NCBI GenBank assembly: GCA_018268785.1
Contig: JAFDVY010000005.1
Location: forward strand, 1-64,000
Length of the DNA: 64,000 nucleotides
Direction of reading: 5' to 3'
From: Acidobacteriota bacterium
Lineage (GTDB): Bacteria > Acidobacteriota > Terriglobia > Acidiferrales > UBA7541
In this document: positions 52,694-62,272 of the stretch, in pieces
Layout: each line of letters opens with the position of its first letter
Position numbering within the stretch: the first letter of the stretch is position 1
The notes under the pieces: generated by a model
The model's database searches: none
Told to the model about the DNA's origin: nothing
The model's input: only the letters and a program-made list of their open reading frames with translations
Made by a program: the position numbers and the translations under genes

Positions 52694-54370
52694 ATGCGCT
52701 ATCCAGCTCCACGTCTCGCGATTCTCATCTCCTCCGTGCTTTTTGTTTCATGCTCTATGGCATTTGCTCAGGACATTCCCTCTTCCGGTTCTCCTCCGCC
52801 AAAAGCGCAAACCGAAAAACAACGTAAGAAGCAAATCAGAAAAGCCAAAGATGAACTCGGCGACAGCTTGGCGCACATCATCGAAGAAGACATGATTTAC
52901 ATCCTTACAAAAGAGGAGCGCGACGCCTTCTATCGCCTCGGCACCAACGAGGAGCGCGAACAGTACATTGAGATTCTCTGGCAGCGCCGCAATCCCAATC
53001 CGGATTCCGCTACAAACGAATTCAAGGAAGAGCACTACCGCCGCATCGCTTATGCCAACGAACACTTTTCTTCCGGCATTCCCGGCTGGAAGACCGATCG
53101 CGGCCATGTCTATATCGTTTGGGGCCCGCCCGAGGAAATCGAATCTCATCCCACGGGTGGCACCTACGACCGCCCGATGTGGCAAGGCGGCGGTTCCACA
53201 CCGACGTACAACTGGGAACTCTGGCGCTACCGCCACATGGAAAGTGTCGGCGACAACATCGAACTGGAATTCGTTGATCCTTCCGGAAGCGGCGAATATC
53301 ACCTCACGACCGATCCAGGCGAAAAAGATGCCTGCGCCCACGTTTCGTCGTGCGGCGAGAGCATCAGCGAAATTCTAAGTGGTCGCGGCAAAGCGGATCG
53401 CTTCAGCAATACCAATGGCACGACGCTCCCCGCGCCGCTCGGCGGCATTCCCGCCAATGAAGGCGAGTTCGAAAGGTCGGAACGCTATGTTCGCGTCTTA
53501 GGCCCCCCGCCCGTGCATTTCAAGGACGTGGTTACGGAAGTTTCTTCCCGCGTCCTGCGCAATCAGATGGATGTCAGCTATGACGTTGCCTTTCTCCGCG
53601 CAACCACCGATTCCATCATCGTGCCGGTCACGCTCCAGATTCCCAACGGACAAATGAGCTATCGAACAAAGGACGGCGTTCACTCTTCCATCGTCAATGT
53701 CTACACGCGCGTCACGACTCCTGGTGGTCGCGTAGTCCAAACCTCCGAAGAAGCAGTCGCCCACGATGTCCCGGACTCTCTTTTTCAGAAATCTCTCGCG
53801 CAATCCTCTCTCTATCAAAAATCTGTGCCGCTCCATCCCGGGCTCTACCGTCTCGATATCGTCGTCAAAGACGTCGAATCGGGAAATGTTGCCGTCATCA
53901 ACACATCCCTCAGCGTTCCGCGATACGAAGAGGGTGTTCTCAACGCCAGCACGCTCATCCTCGCCGACAAGATCGAATCCGTTCCCACCGGAGAAATTGG
54001 CTCCGGCCAGTTCGTTGTCGGTTCCTACAAAGTTCGCCCACGCCTCTCGCGTTCTTTCACTAACGCCGAAAACCTCGGTATCTTTCTCCAACTCTACAAT
54101 CTAAAAACAGATAGCGTTTTTCGCGAAACTAGTGTGTCCACAACCTATCGTCTCCTCCGCGACAAACAACAAATCTGGAGTTCCGTCGAGCGATCAGGCT
54201 CCATCCCGCGCGAAGGCGAACAGGTCACTTTGAATCGCCGCCTGCCACTTGCCGCATTCGCACCCGGCAAGTACACGCTGGAAATCAAAGTCACCGATCA
54301 AATCTCAAAGCAAACCGTCACTCGCACCGCTGACTTCGAAATCGCGCCGACCCAATCAACGCGTCAATAA
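52694..54370 (+). CDS. Secreted GWxTD-domain protein
   Basis: A 558-residue protein with a signal peptide (about residues 1-25). The GWxTD domain spans residues 50-165: FYRLGTNEEREQYIEILWQR, then IPGWKTDRGHVYIVWGPPEE and NWELWRY. The rest is beta-rich repeats with no recognised motif. GWxTD proteins are largely confined to Acidobacteriota and related phyla and are of unknown function. Gene-family content like this is the main hint for the phylum. Confidence 0.87.
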   Translation: MRYPAPRLAILISSVLFVSCSMAFAQDIPSSGSPPPKAQTEKQRKKQIRKAKDELGDSLAHIIEEDMIYILTKEERDAFYRLGTNEEREQYIEILWQRRNPNPDSATNEFKEEHYRRIAYANEHFSSGIPGWKTDRGHVYIVWGPPEEIESHPTGGTYDRPMWQGGGSTPTYNWELWRYRHMESVGDNIELEFVDPSGSGEYHLTTDPGEKDACAHVSSCGESISEILSGRGKADRFSNTNGTTLPAPLGGIPANEGEFERSERYVRVLGPPPVHFKDVVTEVSSRVLRNQMDVSYDVAFLRATTDSIIVPVTLQIPNGQMSYRTKDGVHSSIVNVYTRVTTPGGRVVQTSEEAVAHDVPDSLFQKSLAQSSLYQKSVPLHPGLYRLDIVVKDVESGNVAVINTSLSVPRYEEGVLNASTLILADKIESVPTGEIGSGQFVVGSYKVRPRLSRSFTNAENLGIFLQLYNLKTDSVFRETSVSTTYRLLRDKQQIWSSVERSGSIPREGEQVTLNRRLPLAAFAPGKYTLEIKVTDQISKQTVTRTADFEIAPTQSTRQ

Positions 54371-54398
54371 CTTTCGCCTCTGTGCCAACGCCACCGGT

Positions 54399-54422
54399 AG
54401 CGCAGGCACTCCTGCCTGCGCT
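54399..54422 (+). repeat. GTAGCG-palindrome repeat
   Basis: AGCGCAGGCA (54399-54408), CTCC loop, TGCCTGCGCT (54413-54422): a perfect 10-bp stem, with GTAG starting at 54397. Near-identical in stem to the copy at 51001. It follows the GWxTD stop and precedes purN, so it may end the upstream transcript. Confidence 0.7.
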
Positions 54423-54486
54423 CTTCGATCTATCCGAACACCTTGCATTTTGGTGCGCTCGCCATCTGTGCTAACGTTTTTTGTTT

Positions 54487-55092
54487 ATGAAGAAGCGCAT
54501 AGGCGTGCTCTTGAGCGGCCGCGGCTCGAACTTCGAAGCCCTCGCCGACTCCATCGCGGCAGGACGCATCTCCAACGCGGAAATCGCGCTCGTCCTTAGC
54601 AATCGTGAAGCCGCCGTAGGAATTGAGCGAGCGAAAGCGCGCGGACTCGTCACCAAAGTTATCCCATCAAAAGGCCTCGAACGCGAAGTCTACGACCGCC
54701 AGGTAGTCGCCGCCCTGAACGAAGCGAAAGTTGATCTCATTTGTCTTGCGGGTTACATGCGACTGCTCTCGCCCTACTTTGTCGCGGCGTTCCCGCAGAA
54801 AATCCTTAACATTCATCCCTCGCTGCTACCCTCTTTTCCCGGCCTCGAAGCCCAGAAGCAAGCGCTCGACTATGGAGTAAAATTTGCCGGTTGCACGGTC
54901 CACTTTGTGGACGAAAATCTAGACGCTGGACCGATCATTCTGCAATCGATTGTTCCGGTCGAAGACGCCGACACGGAAGAAACTCTTTCCGCACGCATTC
55001 TGAAAGAAGAGCACAAGATTTACACGGAAGCTGTGAAGATAGTTTTGGAAGGGAACTTCAACATTTCCGGACGCCGTGTTGTACGCTCATAA
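54487..55092 (+). CDS. purN: Phosphoribosylglycinamide formyltransferase
   Basis: A 201-residue enzyme that transfers formyl from 10-formyl-THF to GAR in purine synthesis. LLSGRGSNFEALADSI opens the phosphate site; LNIHPSLLPSFPGLEAQ holds the catalytic Asn-His pair; VHFVDENLDAGPIILQ holds the catalytic Asp. The ATG at 54487 is taken; an in-frame TTG lies two codons earlier. It stands apart from the main pur run at 39-47 kb and 12 bases before tyrS. Confidence 0.95.
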   Translation: MKKRIGVLLSGRGSNFEALADSIAAGRISNAEIALVLSNREAAVGIERAKARGLVTKVIPSKGLEREVYDRQVVAALNEAKVDLICLAGYMRLLSPYFVAAFPQKILNIHPSLLPSFPGLEAQKQALDYGVKFAGCTVHFVDENLDAGPIILQSIVPVEDADTEETLSARILKEEHKIYTEAVKIVLEGNFNISGRRVVRS

Positions 55093-55104
55093 ATCAATCG
55101 AACC

Positions 55105-56406
55105 ATGACTGCAAATTTCAAACCTGTTGCCGAACAGCTTGCCTACCTGAAAAAAGGCGTCGCGGAGATCATTCGCGAAGAAGAACTGCGAGCGCGCCTC
55201 GAAAAATCGTACAAAACCGGGATTCCCCTCCGTGTCTATCTCGGCGTCGATCCCACCGCGCCAGACATTCACCTCGGCCACACGGTGGTGCTGCGGAAAC
55301 TAAAACATTTTCAGGACATGGGGCACACGGCCATTTTCCTGATCGGCGATTTCTCCGCCATGATTGGAGACCCAACGGGACGCTCCGAAACTCGTCCGCC
55401 GCTTTCTCGCGAAGAAGTGAACGCCAACGCAAAAACTTATCTCGATCAGGTTTTCAAAATTCTCGACTCGCATAAAACAGAAGTGCGCTACAACAGCGAA
55501 TGGCTCGACAAACTTTCGAGCGCCGAAGTTGTGAAACTTTGCGCACACTACAGCTTGGCGCGCATGCTCGAACGCGAAGACTTCCGTTCGCGCCTCGCAA
55601 ACCAGCAGCCCATTTCCGTTCATGAACTGCTATATCCCCTGCTAACAGCTATGGACGCCGTTCAGCTCAAGTCAGACGTTGAACTGGGCGCTACTGAGCA
55701 AAAATTCAACCTGCTAGTGCATCGCGATATTCAGCGCGAGTACGGTCTCGACGGCCAGGTATGTCTGACGATGCCAATTCTCGTCGGGCTCGACGGCTCC
55801 AAGAAAATGTCCAAGAGCCTCGGCAATTACGTCGGTATCACCGAATCGCCTGCGGACATTTTCGGGAAGATGATGTCCATTCCCGACGACCTGATGTGGT
55901 CCTACTACGAACTCGTTACCGACCGCGCGCCCGAAGAAATCGCTGCGCTCAAGAGCGAAGTTTCCTCCGGCAAGCTGCATCCGATGGATACAAAGATGAA
56001 ACTTGCGACGGAAGTGGTTTCCGGTTTCCATGGAGCCGACGCCGGAAAAAAAGCCGCCGAGAATTTCCAGCGCGTCTTCCGCGACAGACAAACGCCGGCG
56101 GAGATGAAAGAAATTGTATTGAAGCGAATGCCGATGGGTTTTTCTATTAGGTGGAAGACAACTTCAAGCCAAGGTAGTCACATGGCGACTGATCTACCGA
56201 AGGCGCAAGAAAAATGGTCAAAATTACTGGCATATCTAGGCGAAGCACCTTCAGCGTCTGAGGCCGAGCGCCTAATGAAGCAGGGCGGTTTTGAGATTAA
56301 CGGAGATCCAGTCAAAGATCCCATTTGCAAGATCGATCTGAATAGCCCTTCGGCGTACGAAGTACGCGTCGGCAAAAAGAAATTCCTTCGCATTGTCGTC
56401 GAATAA
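55105..56406 (+). CDS. tyrS: Tyrosyl-tRNA synthetase
   Basis: A 433-residue class I synthetase. The HIGH-type motif is PDIHLGHTVVLRK and the KMSKS motif is DGSKKMSKSLGN. A C-terminal S4-like RNA-binding domain is present (ASEAERLMKQGGFEINGDPV). PTAPDIHLGHTVVLRKLKHF and the full length fit the TyrRS subgroup with a shortened N-terminus. It follows purN on the same strand at 12 bases, so the two are probably co-transcribed. Confidence 0.95.
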   Translation: MTANFKPVAEQLAYLKKGVAEIIREEELRARLEKSYKTGIPLRVYLGVDPTAPDIHLGHTVVLRKLKHFQDMGHTAIFLIGDFSAMIGDPTGRSETRPPLSREEVNANAKTYLDQVFKILDSHKTEVRYNSEWLDKLSSAEVVKLCAHYSLARMLEREDFRSRLANQQPISVHELLYPLLTAMDAVQLKSDVELGATEQKFNLLVHRDIQREYGLDGQVCLTMPILVGLDGSKKMSKSLGNYVGITESPADIFGKMMSIPDDLMWSYYELVTDRAPEEIAALKSEVSSGKLHPMDTKMKLATEVVSGFHGADAGKKAAENFQRVFRDRQTPAEMKEIVLKRMPMGFSIRWKTTSSQGSHMATDLPKAQEKWSKLLAYLGEAPSASEAERLMKQGGFEINGDPVKDPICKIDLNSPSAYEVRVGKKKFLRIVVE

Positions 56407-56419
56407 TTCACTTTTCCCA

Positions 56420-57547
56420 TCAATTCAAAATTTCTGCGGCGAGTCCGGCGACATATTTGGCGATGGCTGGCGCTGCAGTCAGTCCAGGAGATTCAATTCC
56501 GACGAGTTGAATTGCTTGCGGGACTTTTGGATCACGTGTGATTACGAAATCGGCGATTCCGTGGCCTGTTGGCGGAACAAGTTTTGGGCGCAAGCCGGAA
56601 TAGGCAAGGTTTAGATCGCTTTCCAGGATTTCCGGCAGCAAATGTCTCGCACTCTCCGCAAAAGCCGCAATTGGCAGGCGATCCTTTTCGTAATTGTCCT
56701 TGCGATCGACGTACGTCGCCGTAGGGCCCAGTAAAAATGTTCCCCACAAAGTCTTAGTGAAATGAACGCCGAGGCTCAGCCCATCCGCATGTGGCAGCGG
56801 ATACACGAGATTGTTGATGAGCGAGGCGCGCGGACCGCGTACTTCGCAGTACTCGCCGCGGACCGGATATATCTTCCAGGAATTGTTCCCTAGCATCGCG
56901 GCAACTTCATCCGAATAAAGGCCCGCGGCGTTGATGACGCAACGCGACTCGATGGATTCTGTTTGCGAGTCTTCTTCATCTCCGATGCGCAGATCTACGC
57001 GAATTGTTTTTCCACTAGGTGCAAGCGAAGTTACCTTCGCGTGAGTCACAATGTTCGCCCCTTGCTCCATGGCAATTCGCCCGAACGCGTGAACGAGTTC
57101 TTCTGCGGATACGATTCCCGTGGAAGGAACAACCATCGCGGAGTGCCCTTTGATGTGCGGTTCGCGTTTGCGGATTTCAGCTGCATCAATCAGGAACAAT
57201 CCCTCGACGCCGTTGTCCTCGCCGCGTTTCTTCAACGCCACAAGCTGTTCCTCTTCGTGCGCATCCGCCGCTACAACCAGCTTTCCGCAATGGCGGTAGG
57301 GAACTTTGTGCCTTGCGCAAAATTCGTACAGTAATCGGTTGCCTTCCACGCAAAGCCGCGCCTTCAGCGAATTCTTCGGATAGTAGATGCCTGAATGATT
57401 GACGCCGCTGTTGCGCGTGCTCGTCGCCATGCCGAGTTTTGGGAATTGTTCGACGAGAAAAACGTCCTGCCAGCGCTGCGAAACGGCGTGGGCGATGGCG
57501 CAGCCGACGACACCACCGCCGATGATCAAAATGTTGGCCTGGTCCAT
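56420..57547 (-). CDS. FAD-dependent oxidoreductase, L-2-hydroxyglutarate dehydrogenase family
   Basis: A 375-residue DAO-type flavoprotein. The dinucleotide-binding start is ILIIGGGVVGCAIAHAVS; GMATSTRNSGVNHSGIYY and the late PTGHGIADFVI match the LhgO/L2HGDH family, which oxidises L-2-hydroxyglutarate and passes electrons to the quinone pool. It overlaps nothing and lies 9 bases after the Tat-exported Ntn hydrolase gene on the same strand, so they may be co-transcribed. Convergent with tyrS. Confidence 0.82.
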   Translation of the reverse strand: MDQANILIIGGGVVGCAIAHAVSQRWQDVFLVEQFPKLGMATSTRNSGVNHSGIYYPKNSLKARLCVEGNRLLYEFCARHKVPYRHCGKLVVAADAHEEEQLVALKKRGEDNGVEGLFLIDAAEIRKREPHIKGHSAMVVPSTGIVSAEELVHAFGRIAMEQGANIVTHAKVTSLAPSGKTIRVDLRIGDEEDSQTESIESRCVINAAGLYSDEVAAMLGNNSWKIYPVRGEYCEVRGPRASLINNLVYPLPHADGLSLGVHFTKTLWGTFLLGPTATYVDRKDNYEKDRLPIAAFAESARHLLPEILESDLNLAYSGLRPKLVPPTGHGIADFVITRDPKVPQAIQLVGIESPGLTAAPAIAKYVAGLAAEILN

Positions 57548-57556
57548 AAGAGCTTC

Positions 57557-58699
57557 TTACTGGTCGCCTCCGACGGAATCGAAGTAGGTTGCGCAATCGA
57601 CAAGCTTCGATTCGGCGCCGTCATGGACGGCGTACTTCGCACGTTTGCCTTCTTCATAGCCGTTGAGCCAAAGCGAAGCCGCGCCGTGAACGCCGTCTTT
57701 GTTCAGCGCGTAAAAATAGATGTGAAACGTGCCCAGCTTTTTCTTGTCGTTTTTGTAGTGGCGCGCGATGCGGCTCAGCGCTTCAAGGCATGCGTCGGTC
57801 GGTGACTTTCCCTGGCGCATCATTTCGACGATCGTGTGACCGCCGGAAATTTTGATGTTTTCCTCGCCTTTTCCCGTCGAGCCCGCCGCGCCGACTTCGT
57901 TGTCCACGCAGCACCCGGCTCCGATGATCGGCGAATCGCCCACGCGCCCGGGAATTTTCCATGACAAACCTGAAGTGGTCGTTGTTGCGGAGATATCGCC
58001 CTTAGCATCCACTGCCATGCAGGGGATCGTTCCCGTCGGCGGATCCTTGATCACTTGCATCGCGCGAGCGAGCAGCGCCTGATCTTCCGGCGTGCCCTGA
58101 AAGATTGACGACATTTTCTCTTTCCATTCAGGGCTATCAATCCCCGGGCGCCAGTTGAACGAAGTGGACGCTTTCCACGCGAGCCAGATCTTGCGCGAAT
58201 GTTCGGTGAGTAAATTCTCCTCTGGAAAACCTTCCGCTACTGCAAAACGCCGCGCGCCATCACCGACAAGCATCACATGATTCGTGCGTTGCATAACGGT
58301 CTGGGCGAGCTTGGCAACGTTTTTGATGCGGCGCACGCCCGCAACGGAGCCGGCGCGATACGTCGGGCCGTGCATGCAGCTCGCGTCCAGCTCGACCTCG
58401 CCTTCTTCATTGGGCAGGCCGCCGTAGCCGACGGAGTCGTCGTTGGGATCGTCTTCTACGACGGTTACTGCAGCAATGACCGCATCGAGCGTGTCCCCGC
58501 CAGCTTTCAGAATGTCCATGCCTTTGTGCAGCGCGTTCACTCCGTTCGCGCTGGAAATAATGAGCGGTCGCTTGCCTTGCGCGGCGGGGAGAGAAACTCC
58601 CAGCGTCGCGGGAGCGGCTCCAAAGAGTTTTGTGCTGCCGGCTACGGCGGTTCCTGCAAGCGAAGTAAGGAAAAATTTACGGCGTGACCACAGACTCAT
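57557..58699 (-). CDS. Tat-exported glycosylasparaginase-type Ntn hydrolase
   Basis: A 380-residue protein. An N-terminal SRRKFF followed by a hydrophobic stretch is a Tat-type signal. It matches N4-(beta-N-acetylglucosaminyl)-asparaginase: GVNALHKGMDILKAGGDTLDAV, DPNDDSVGYGGLPNEEGEVELDA, the cleavage point before T224 in PTGTIPCMAVD, and GRVGDSPIIGAGCCVDNEVG. Family members self-cleave to expose the Thr nucleophile and hydrolyse the glycosyl-Asn bond; the eukaryotic HDTI is PTGTI here. It could release Asn-linked sugars from external glycopeptides. Confidence 0.87.
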   Translation of the reverse strand: MSLWSRRKFFLTSLAGTAVAGSTKLFGAAPATLGVSLPAAQGKRPLIISSANGVNALHKGMDILKAGGDTLDAVIAAVTVVEDDPNDDSVGYGGLPNEEGEVELDASCMHGPTYRAGSVAGVRRIKNVAKLAQTVMQRTNHVMLVGDGARRFAVAEGFPEENLLTEHSRKIWLAWKASTSFNWRPGIDSPEWKEKMSSIFQGTPEDQALLARAMQVIKDPPTGTIPCMAVDAKGDISATTTTSGLSWKIPGRVGDSPIIGAGCCVDNEVGAAGSTGKGEENIKISGGHTIVEMMRQGKSPTDACLEALSRIARHYKNDKKKLGTFHIYFYALNKDGVHGAASLWLNGYEEGKRAKYAVHDGAESKLVDCATYFDSVGGDQ

Positions 58700-58763
58700 A
58701 CCAGCCTCCTCGAAATTGCGAGGGACAATATAGCAGCGCGCAGTTAGCCGTTGCCAGTGGCGG

Positions 58764-59945
58764 CTAGTGCATATTCCATTTTGGAAGTTTACGCTTGTCC
58801 AAAAGCGCTTCGGCCGCCCATCGGCCGAGATAGACAGAAAGGGCCACGCCGTGGCCGGAGTAGCCGCCGAGGAGAATCATGTTCTTATTTTTCGGATGAC
58901 GGCGAAAAATGGGCGCGAAGTCTTTCGTCAGCAGAATTGGACCGCCCCAACGATGAGTGATGCGGACTTTTCTCAGAACGGGATGAAGACTGCGGACACG
59001 TTGCTCGAGATTGTTTAATCTCTCAAGTGGAGCGCCGCGCAGGATTGATTGTTTTTCGAGCCCGCTCCAAGGTTGCTCTGAATTTCCTATTGGCAATGCC
59101 TCATCAAAACCGGGAACTAGACCGCTACCAAAGACAATCCTCCCATTTTTCAAAAGACGGCCCCAAAGATAAGGCAGGTCGACACTGTAAAAGGGGCGGC
59201 GCGAAGCCAGTCCAAGCTCTGCGATGTGCTTCTTGCTGAGCGGAGCGGTAGCGAGAGCGAAAGTAAGTTTTGGTTCGCCGGGAATGGCTTCACGCGTGAG
59301 TTTTGCGGCGTTTGTGGCTTGCAGGATTTGGCCGGCGGTAATGGTTCGCTTCTTCCCTTTGTGAATCACATGCAATTTCAACGGAGGGCCAGGCTGGACG
59401 TCGAGTACTTTTGTCCGAGTAAAGATAGCGGCGCCAGCTTTTACGGCCGCACGAGCAAGACCGGTAACAACTTTTCCCGGATCGACCGAACCCCCGGGGA
59501 CTTTCTTGACGACACGGACTAGTCCAGAGTCATTCCACTCGATAGGCGAACGGTGAACCGGATGGATTCTCTTTCCTTCCATGGAGCGCGGACCGCGCGC
59601 AATTTCCCAAACACCGCGCAATTCGAGATCCGTCTTTACATTCAGCTCGCGCAGAATTTTCTTGTAGCCGTTCAGCACATCGCCGAGCCCCGGCAAATTT
59701 CCCGCGGCGGATTCGGCAAGGACTATGCCACCGGTACGCCCGCTGGCGCCGTTGCCGACTTCGTTTGCCTCGAGAAGCAAAACCGATTTTTCAGGAGCGA
59801 GGTGTTTCACCATGGCGGCAGCAGTGAGCCCCGTGAATCCGCCTCCGATGATGACTACGTCCGCATGGGATGGAAGTGCCTTGTGCTTGGAGCGAAACGA
59901 AATGGCCCAGGGAGTGTTACCCCAGTTGTGGCGAGGGGAGTTCAT
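58764..59945 (-). CDS. FAD-dependent amine/amino-acid oxidoreductase (DAO family)
   Basis: A 393-residue flavoprotein. VVIIGGGFTGLTAAAMVKHLAP binds FAD; GASGRTGGIVLAESAAGNLP follows, and the end has MILLGGYSGHGVALSVYLGR, the FAD-contact motif of glycine-oxidase/gamma-glutamylputrescine-oxidase-like proteins. The substrate cannot be read from the sequence. It starts 61 bases after the deoxynucleoside kinase stop on the same strand and may be co-transcribed with it. Confidence 0.82.
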   Translation of the reverse strand: MNSPRHNWGNTPWAISFRSKHKALPSHADVVIIGGGFTGLTAAAMVKHLAPEKSVLLLEANEVGNGASGRTGGIVLAESAAGNLPGLGDVLNGYKKILRELNVKTDLELRGVWEIARGPRSMEGKRIHPVHRSPIEWNDSGLVRVVKKVPGGSVDPGKVVTGLARAAVKAGAAIFTRTKVLDVQPGPPLKLHVIHKGKKRTITAGQILQATNAAKLTREAIPGEPKLTFALATAPLSKKHIAELGLASRRPFYSVDLPYLWGRLLKNGRIVFGSGLVPGFDEALPIGNSEQPWSGLEKQSILRGAPLERLNNLEQRVRSLHPVLRKVRITHRWGGPILLTKDFAPIFRRHPKNKNMILLGGYSGHGVALSVYLGRWAAEALLDKRKLPKWNMH

Positions 59946-60006
59946 CGCTCGGATTGGATGCGGAACGGAAGGAGATGGCGAGAATACAACGCGAATCTTG
60001 CCAAAT

Positions 60007-60693
60007 TTACTCCGCGGCCCCCAGTGGGAGGAAGTATTGCGTGCCCTTGACGGGCTCCTGCAGGCGTCGCAGCAGTTGTTGGAGGTCTTCGCTGCGCTCC
60101 ACGAAGTCTATGTCCGAGGTGTTTATCACCAGCAAGTCCGAAGCTTCATAGCGAAAGAAAAAGTGTTCGTAGGCGCGGGCCACTTCCTCGACGTAGTCCG
60201 GCGAAATGTGCGATTCGCCTTTGGCGGCCTTTTTCGCTATGCGCGCGCGCAGTGTTTCCGGCTTGGCTTGCAAATAGATGACCAGATCGGGCGGTGGAAT
60301 TTCGCGGGCGAGAACGTCGTAATACCGCTCATAGAGTTTTAACTCTTCGTCATCTAAATTGAGGTTGGCGAAAATACGGTCTTTTTCCATCAAGAAATCC
60401 GAAAGCAGCGGAGCGGGCGAATCGGCGGCGAGGGCTTCGCGAAGGCGCTTTTGGCGTTCGAGGAGAAAGTACATTTGCGCGCGAAAAGCGGAGCCGGATT
60501 TTTCTTCGTAAAAATCGCTGAGAAACGGATTGTCTTCGCAGTCGTATACACGGCGAGCATGCAGACGTTCCGCCAGGATGCGCGCTAGCGTGGATTTGCC
60601 CACGCGCAGCGGGCCTTCGATGGCGATAAAGCGGGGAGCTTGCGGGCCCCGTTTGGCGATCGGTGCGCGTTTGGCCGAGGATTCGTGCGCCAT
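60007..60693 (-). CDS. Deoxynucleoside kinase family protein
   Basis: A 228-residue P-loop kinase. FIAIEGPLRVGKSTLARILAE is the Walker A loop; DNPFLSDFYEE supplies the substrate-site Glu; SDFLMEKDRIFANLNL is the DR-type motif; RARIAKKAAKGESHISPDY holds the lid Arg residues. It should salvage deoxynucleosides as 5'-phosphates. It is the first gene of a minus-strand run (kinase, DAO oxidoreductase) and divergent from the gene at 60893. Confidence 0.87.
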   Translation of the reverse strand: MAHESSAKRAPIAKRGPQAPRFIAIEGPLRVGKSTLARILAERLHARRVYDCEDNPFLSDFYEEKSGSAFRAQMYFLLERQKRLREALAADSPAPLLSDFLMEKDRIFANLNLDDEELKLYERYYDVLAREIPPPDLVIYLQAKPETLRARIAKKAAKGESHISPDYVEEVARAYEHFFFRYEASDLLVINTSDIDFVERSEDLQQLLRRLQEPVKGTQYFLPLGAAE

Positions 60694-60892
60694 TGGGGAG
60701 GATTATAGCAAGTTAACCAGGCGCCAGGCCGGCTTTTCGGGGTGCAGCAAAAAGTACTAGGAAAAACGTTCAATCGGCCCGTACTGCCTAAAATGTGACC
60801 AATGGGCCAGTGCAACCTGTCCTTTTGGACAGCATACTCAGAGAGTCGCGGGCAGTCTTCTGCTGAGCCTGCGGCAACTGAGGTGTCCCCAA

Positions 60893-61498
60893 ATGCTCCT
60901 GGCAGCAGCACTTCTGGTCTTCAGCTTCCCGCAAAATGCGGTGAATGGTGCGACGAGTGTGAATGTCGCAACTGTCGTGACAGATGCCGCGAAAGCCGAT
61001 GTGGTCAAGACGGATTCTTCGAACGCCTCCCTCCCAATGGCCCCAGTTCCCAAGACTGCCGGCGACGATTCCGCGAACGCGACCGGCGAATCTTCGTCTT
61101 TGGCCGCCGAACCGATTCAACCGGCGGCCCCGATCCAACCGGCGATGCCTCCGAAGCGTGCAATCCGCGGCGTTCGCTATGAAGCACCTCGTCAAAAAAT
61201 AGCCTGGATTGGACTGTCCGTTCTCGGCCATGGCGCCGCGGCATTTGACGCGTATTCAACGCGGCAGGCGATTCAGGGCGGATTCGGCACGGAATCGAAC
61301 CCGCTACTCCGGCCGTTTGCTCATTCGAATGCGCTGTATGTCGCCACGCAGGTCAGTCCGGCCTTGATGGATTTTATCGGCCACAAAATGATGAAGAGCA
61401 ATTCTCCGATGATCCGGAAAATGTGGTGGATTCCGCAGGCAGCCGGCGCGGGAATTTCATTCAGCGCTGGCGTACACAATATGAGCCTGGTGAAATAA
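60893..61498 (+). CDS. Hypothetical secreted or membrane protein
   Basis: A 201-residue protein with a short N-terminal hydrophobic signal (MLLAAALLVFSFPQNAVNG), an Ala/Pro/Ser-rich linker (residues 25-85), then hydrophobic segments (IAWIGLSVLGHGAAAFDAYSTRQAI; VATQVSPALMDFIGHKMM). GFGTESNPLLRPFAHS is the most distinctive stretch. It has the same order of parts as the protein at 26042-26611 and may be its distant paralogue. Followed by a strong terminator. Function unknown. Confidence 0.6.
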   Translation: MLLAAALLVFSFPQNAVNGATSVNVATVVTDAAKADVVKTDSSNASLPMAPVPKTAGDDSANATGESSSLAAEPIQPAAPIQPAMPPKRAIRGVRYEAPRQKIAWIGLSVLGHGAAAFDAYSTRQAIQGGFGTESNPLLRPFAHSNALYVATQVSPALMDFIGHKMMKSNSPMIRKMWWIPQAAGAGISFSAGVHNMSLVK

Positions 61499-61537
61499 CA
61501 CGCAAGGTTGTTTAACGGGTTTCTTCCAAACAAAAAA

Positions 61538-61583
61538 AAGGCGTCCCGAGCCGTTCCCTCCGGCCGGGACGCCTTGCGTTTTT
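61538..61583 (+). terminator. Rho-independent terminator
   Basis: AAGGCGTCCCG (61538-61548) and CGGGACGCCTT (61565-61575) form an 11-bp stem with a 16-base loop, followed by GCG and TTTTT, and preceded by a run of A. It ends the transcript of the gene at 60893 and, read the other way, could work on the minus strand. Confidence 0.85.
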
Positions 61584-61638
61584 AAACTGAGGATTTTTGC
61601 GTTTGGAGTTGATGACGGCGCTGCTATGCTGTGCAGCC

Positions 61639-62272
61639 ATGCCAAGCATGTACAACAAAATTGCGGGCGGAAGTGGGGAGCGAATCGCCGCTCTGAGCGA
61701 CGGAATTTTTGCCGTGGCCATGACATTGCTAGTGCTCGAGCTGCACGCTCCGGCGCGCGAAGCGATTCACGGCGAGCACGATTTGCGTGCGGCGTTGTTC
61801 CTGCTCGCACCCAAGCTGCTCGTTTACCTGATGAGCTTCTTGACGCTGGGGGGTTTTCTGGGTCGGCCAGCAGACGCAGTTGAATCATATCGAACGCGCG
61901 AACCGCAACTTCACTTGGATCCACTTGGCATTCTTGTTTGCCGTTACGTTGACCCCGTTTTCGACCGCTCTTCTCAGCGAACATCTGGAACTGCGCACAG
62001 CGCTCGTGATTTATTGGGGAAATATTTTTCTGCTTGGCTTCACGTTGTATTGGAGCTGGATTTACGCGTTTTCCGCGAAGCTCGTGGATGAAGACGTTTC
62101 GCCGGTCGTGGCTACCGCCATTTGCCGCCGGATTCTGATTGCCCAGGCACTCTACGCATTTGGCGCGCTCCTCTGTATTTTCAGCACGTATTGGAGCGTC
62201 GGCGTTATTGTGCTGGTGCAGTTGAACTATGCAATCGCCCCGAGATTTGGTCGCAAGCCTGAAGCCGCCTAG
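61639..62272 (+). pseudogene. TMEM175-like potassium channel gene (DUF1211), frameshifted at a poly-G run
   Basis: The N-terminal frame has ERIAALSDGIFAVAMTLLVLEL, the selectivity-filter helix of TMEM175-like channels, and runs to LMSFLTLGGF near 61857. The rest is in another frame from GTTTTC on, reading FWVGQQTQLNHIERANRNF and ending APRFGRKPEAA at 62272. Removing one base from the six-G run at 61848-61853 joins both halves into one protein of about 210 residues. Either the gene is inactivated, slips in its G-run, or the base is a sequencing error. An ATG at 61612 is another possible start. Confidence 0.75.
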
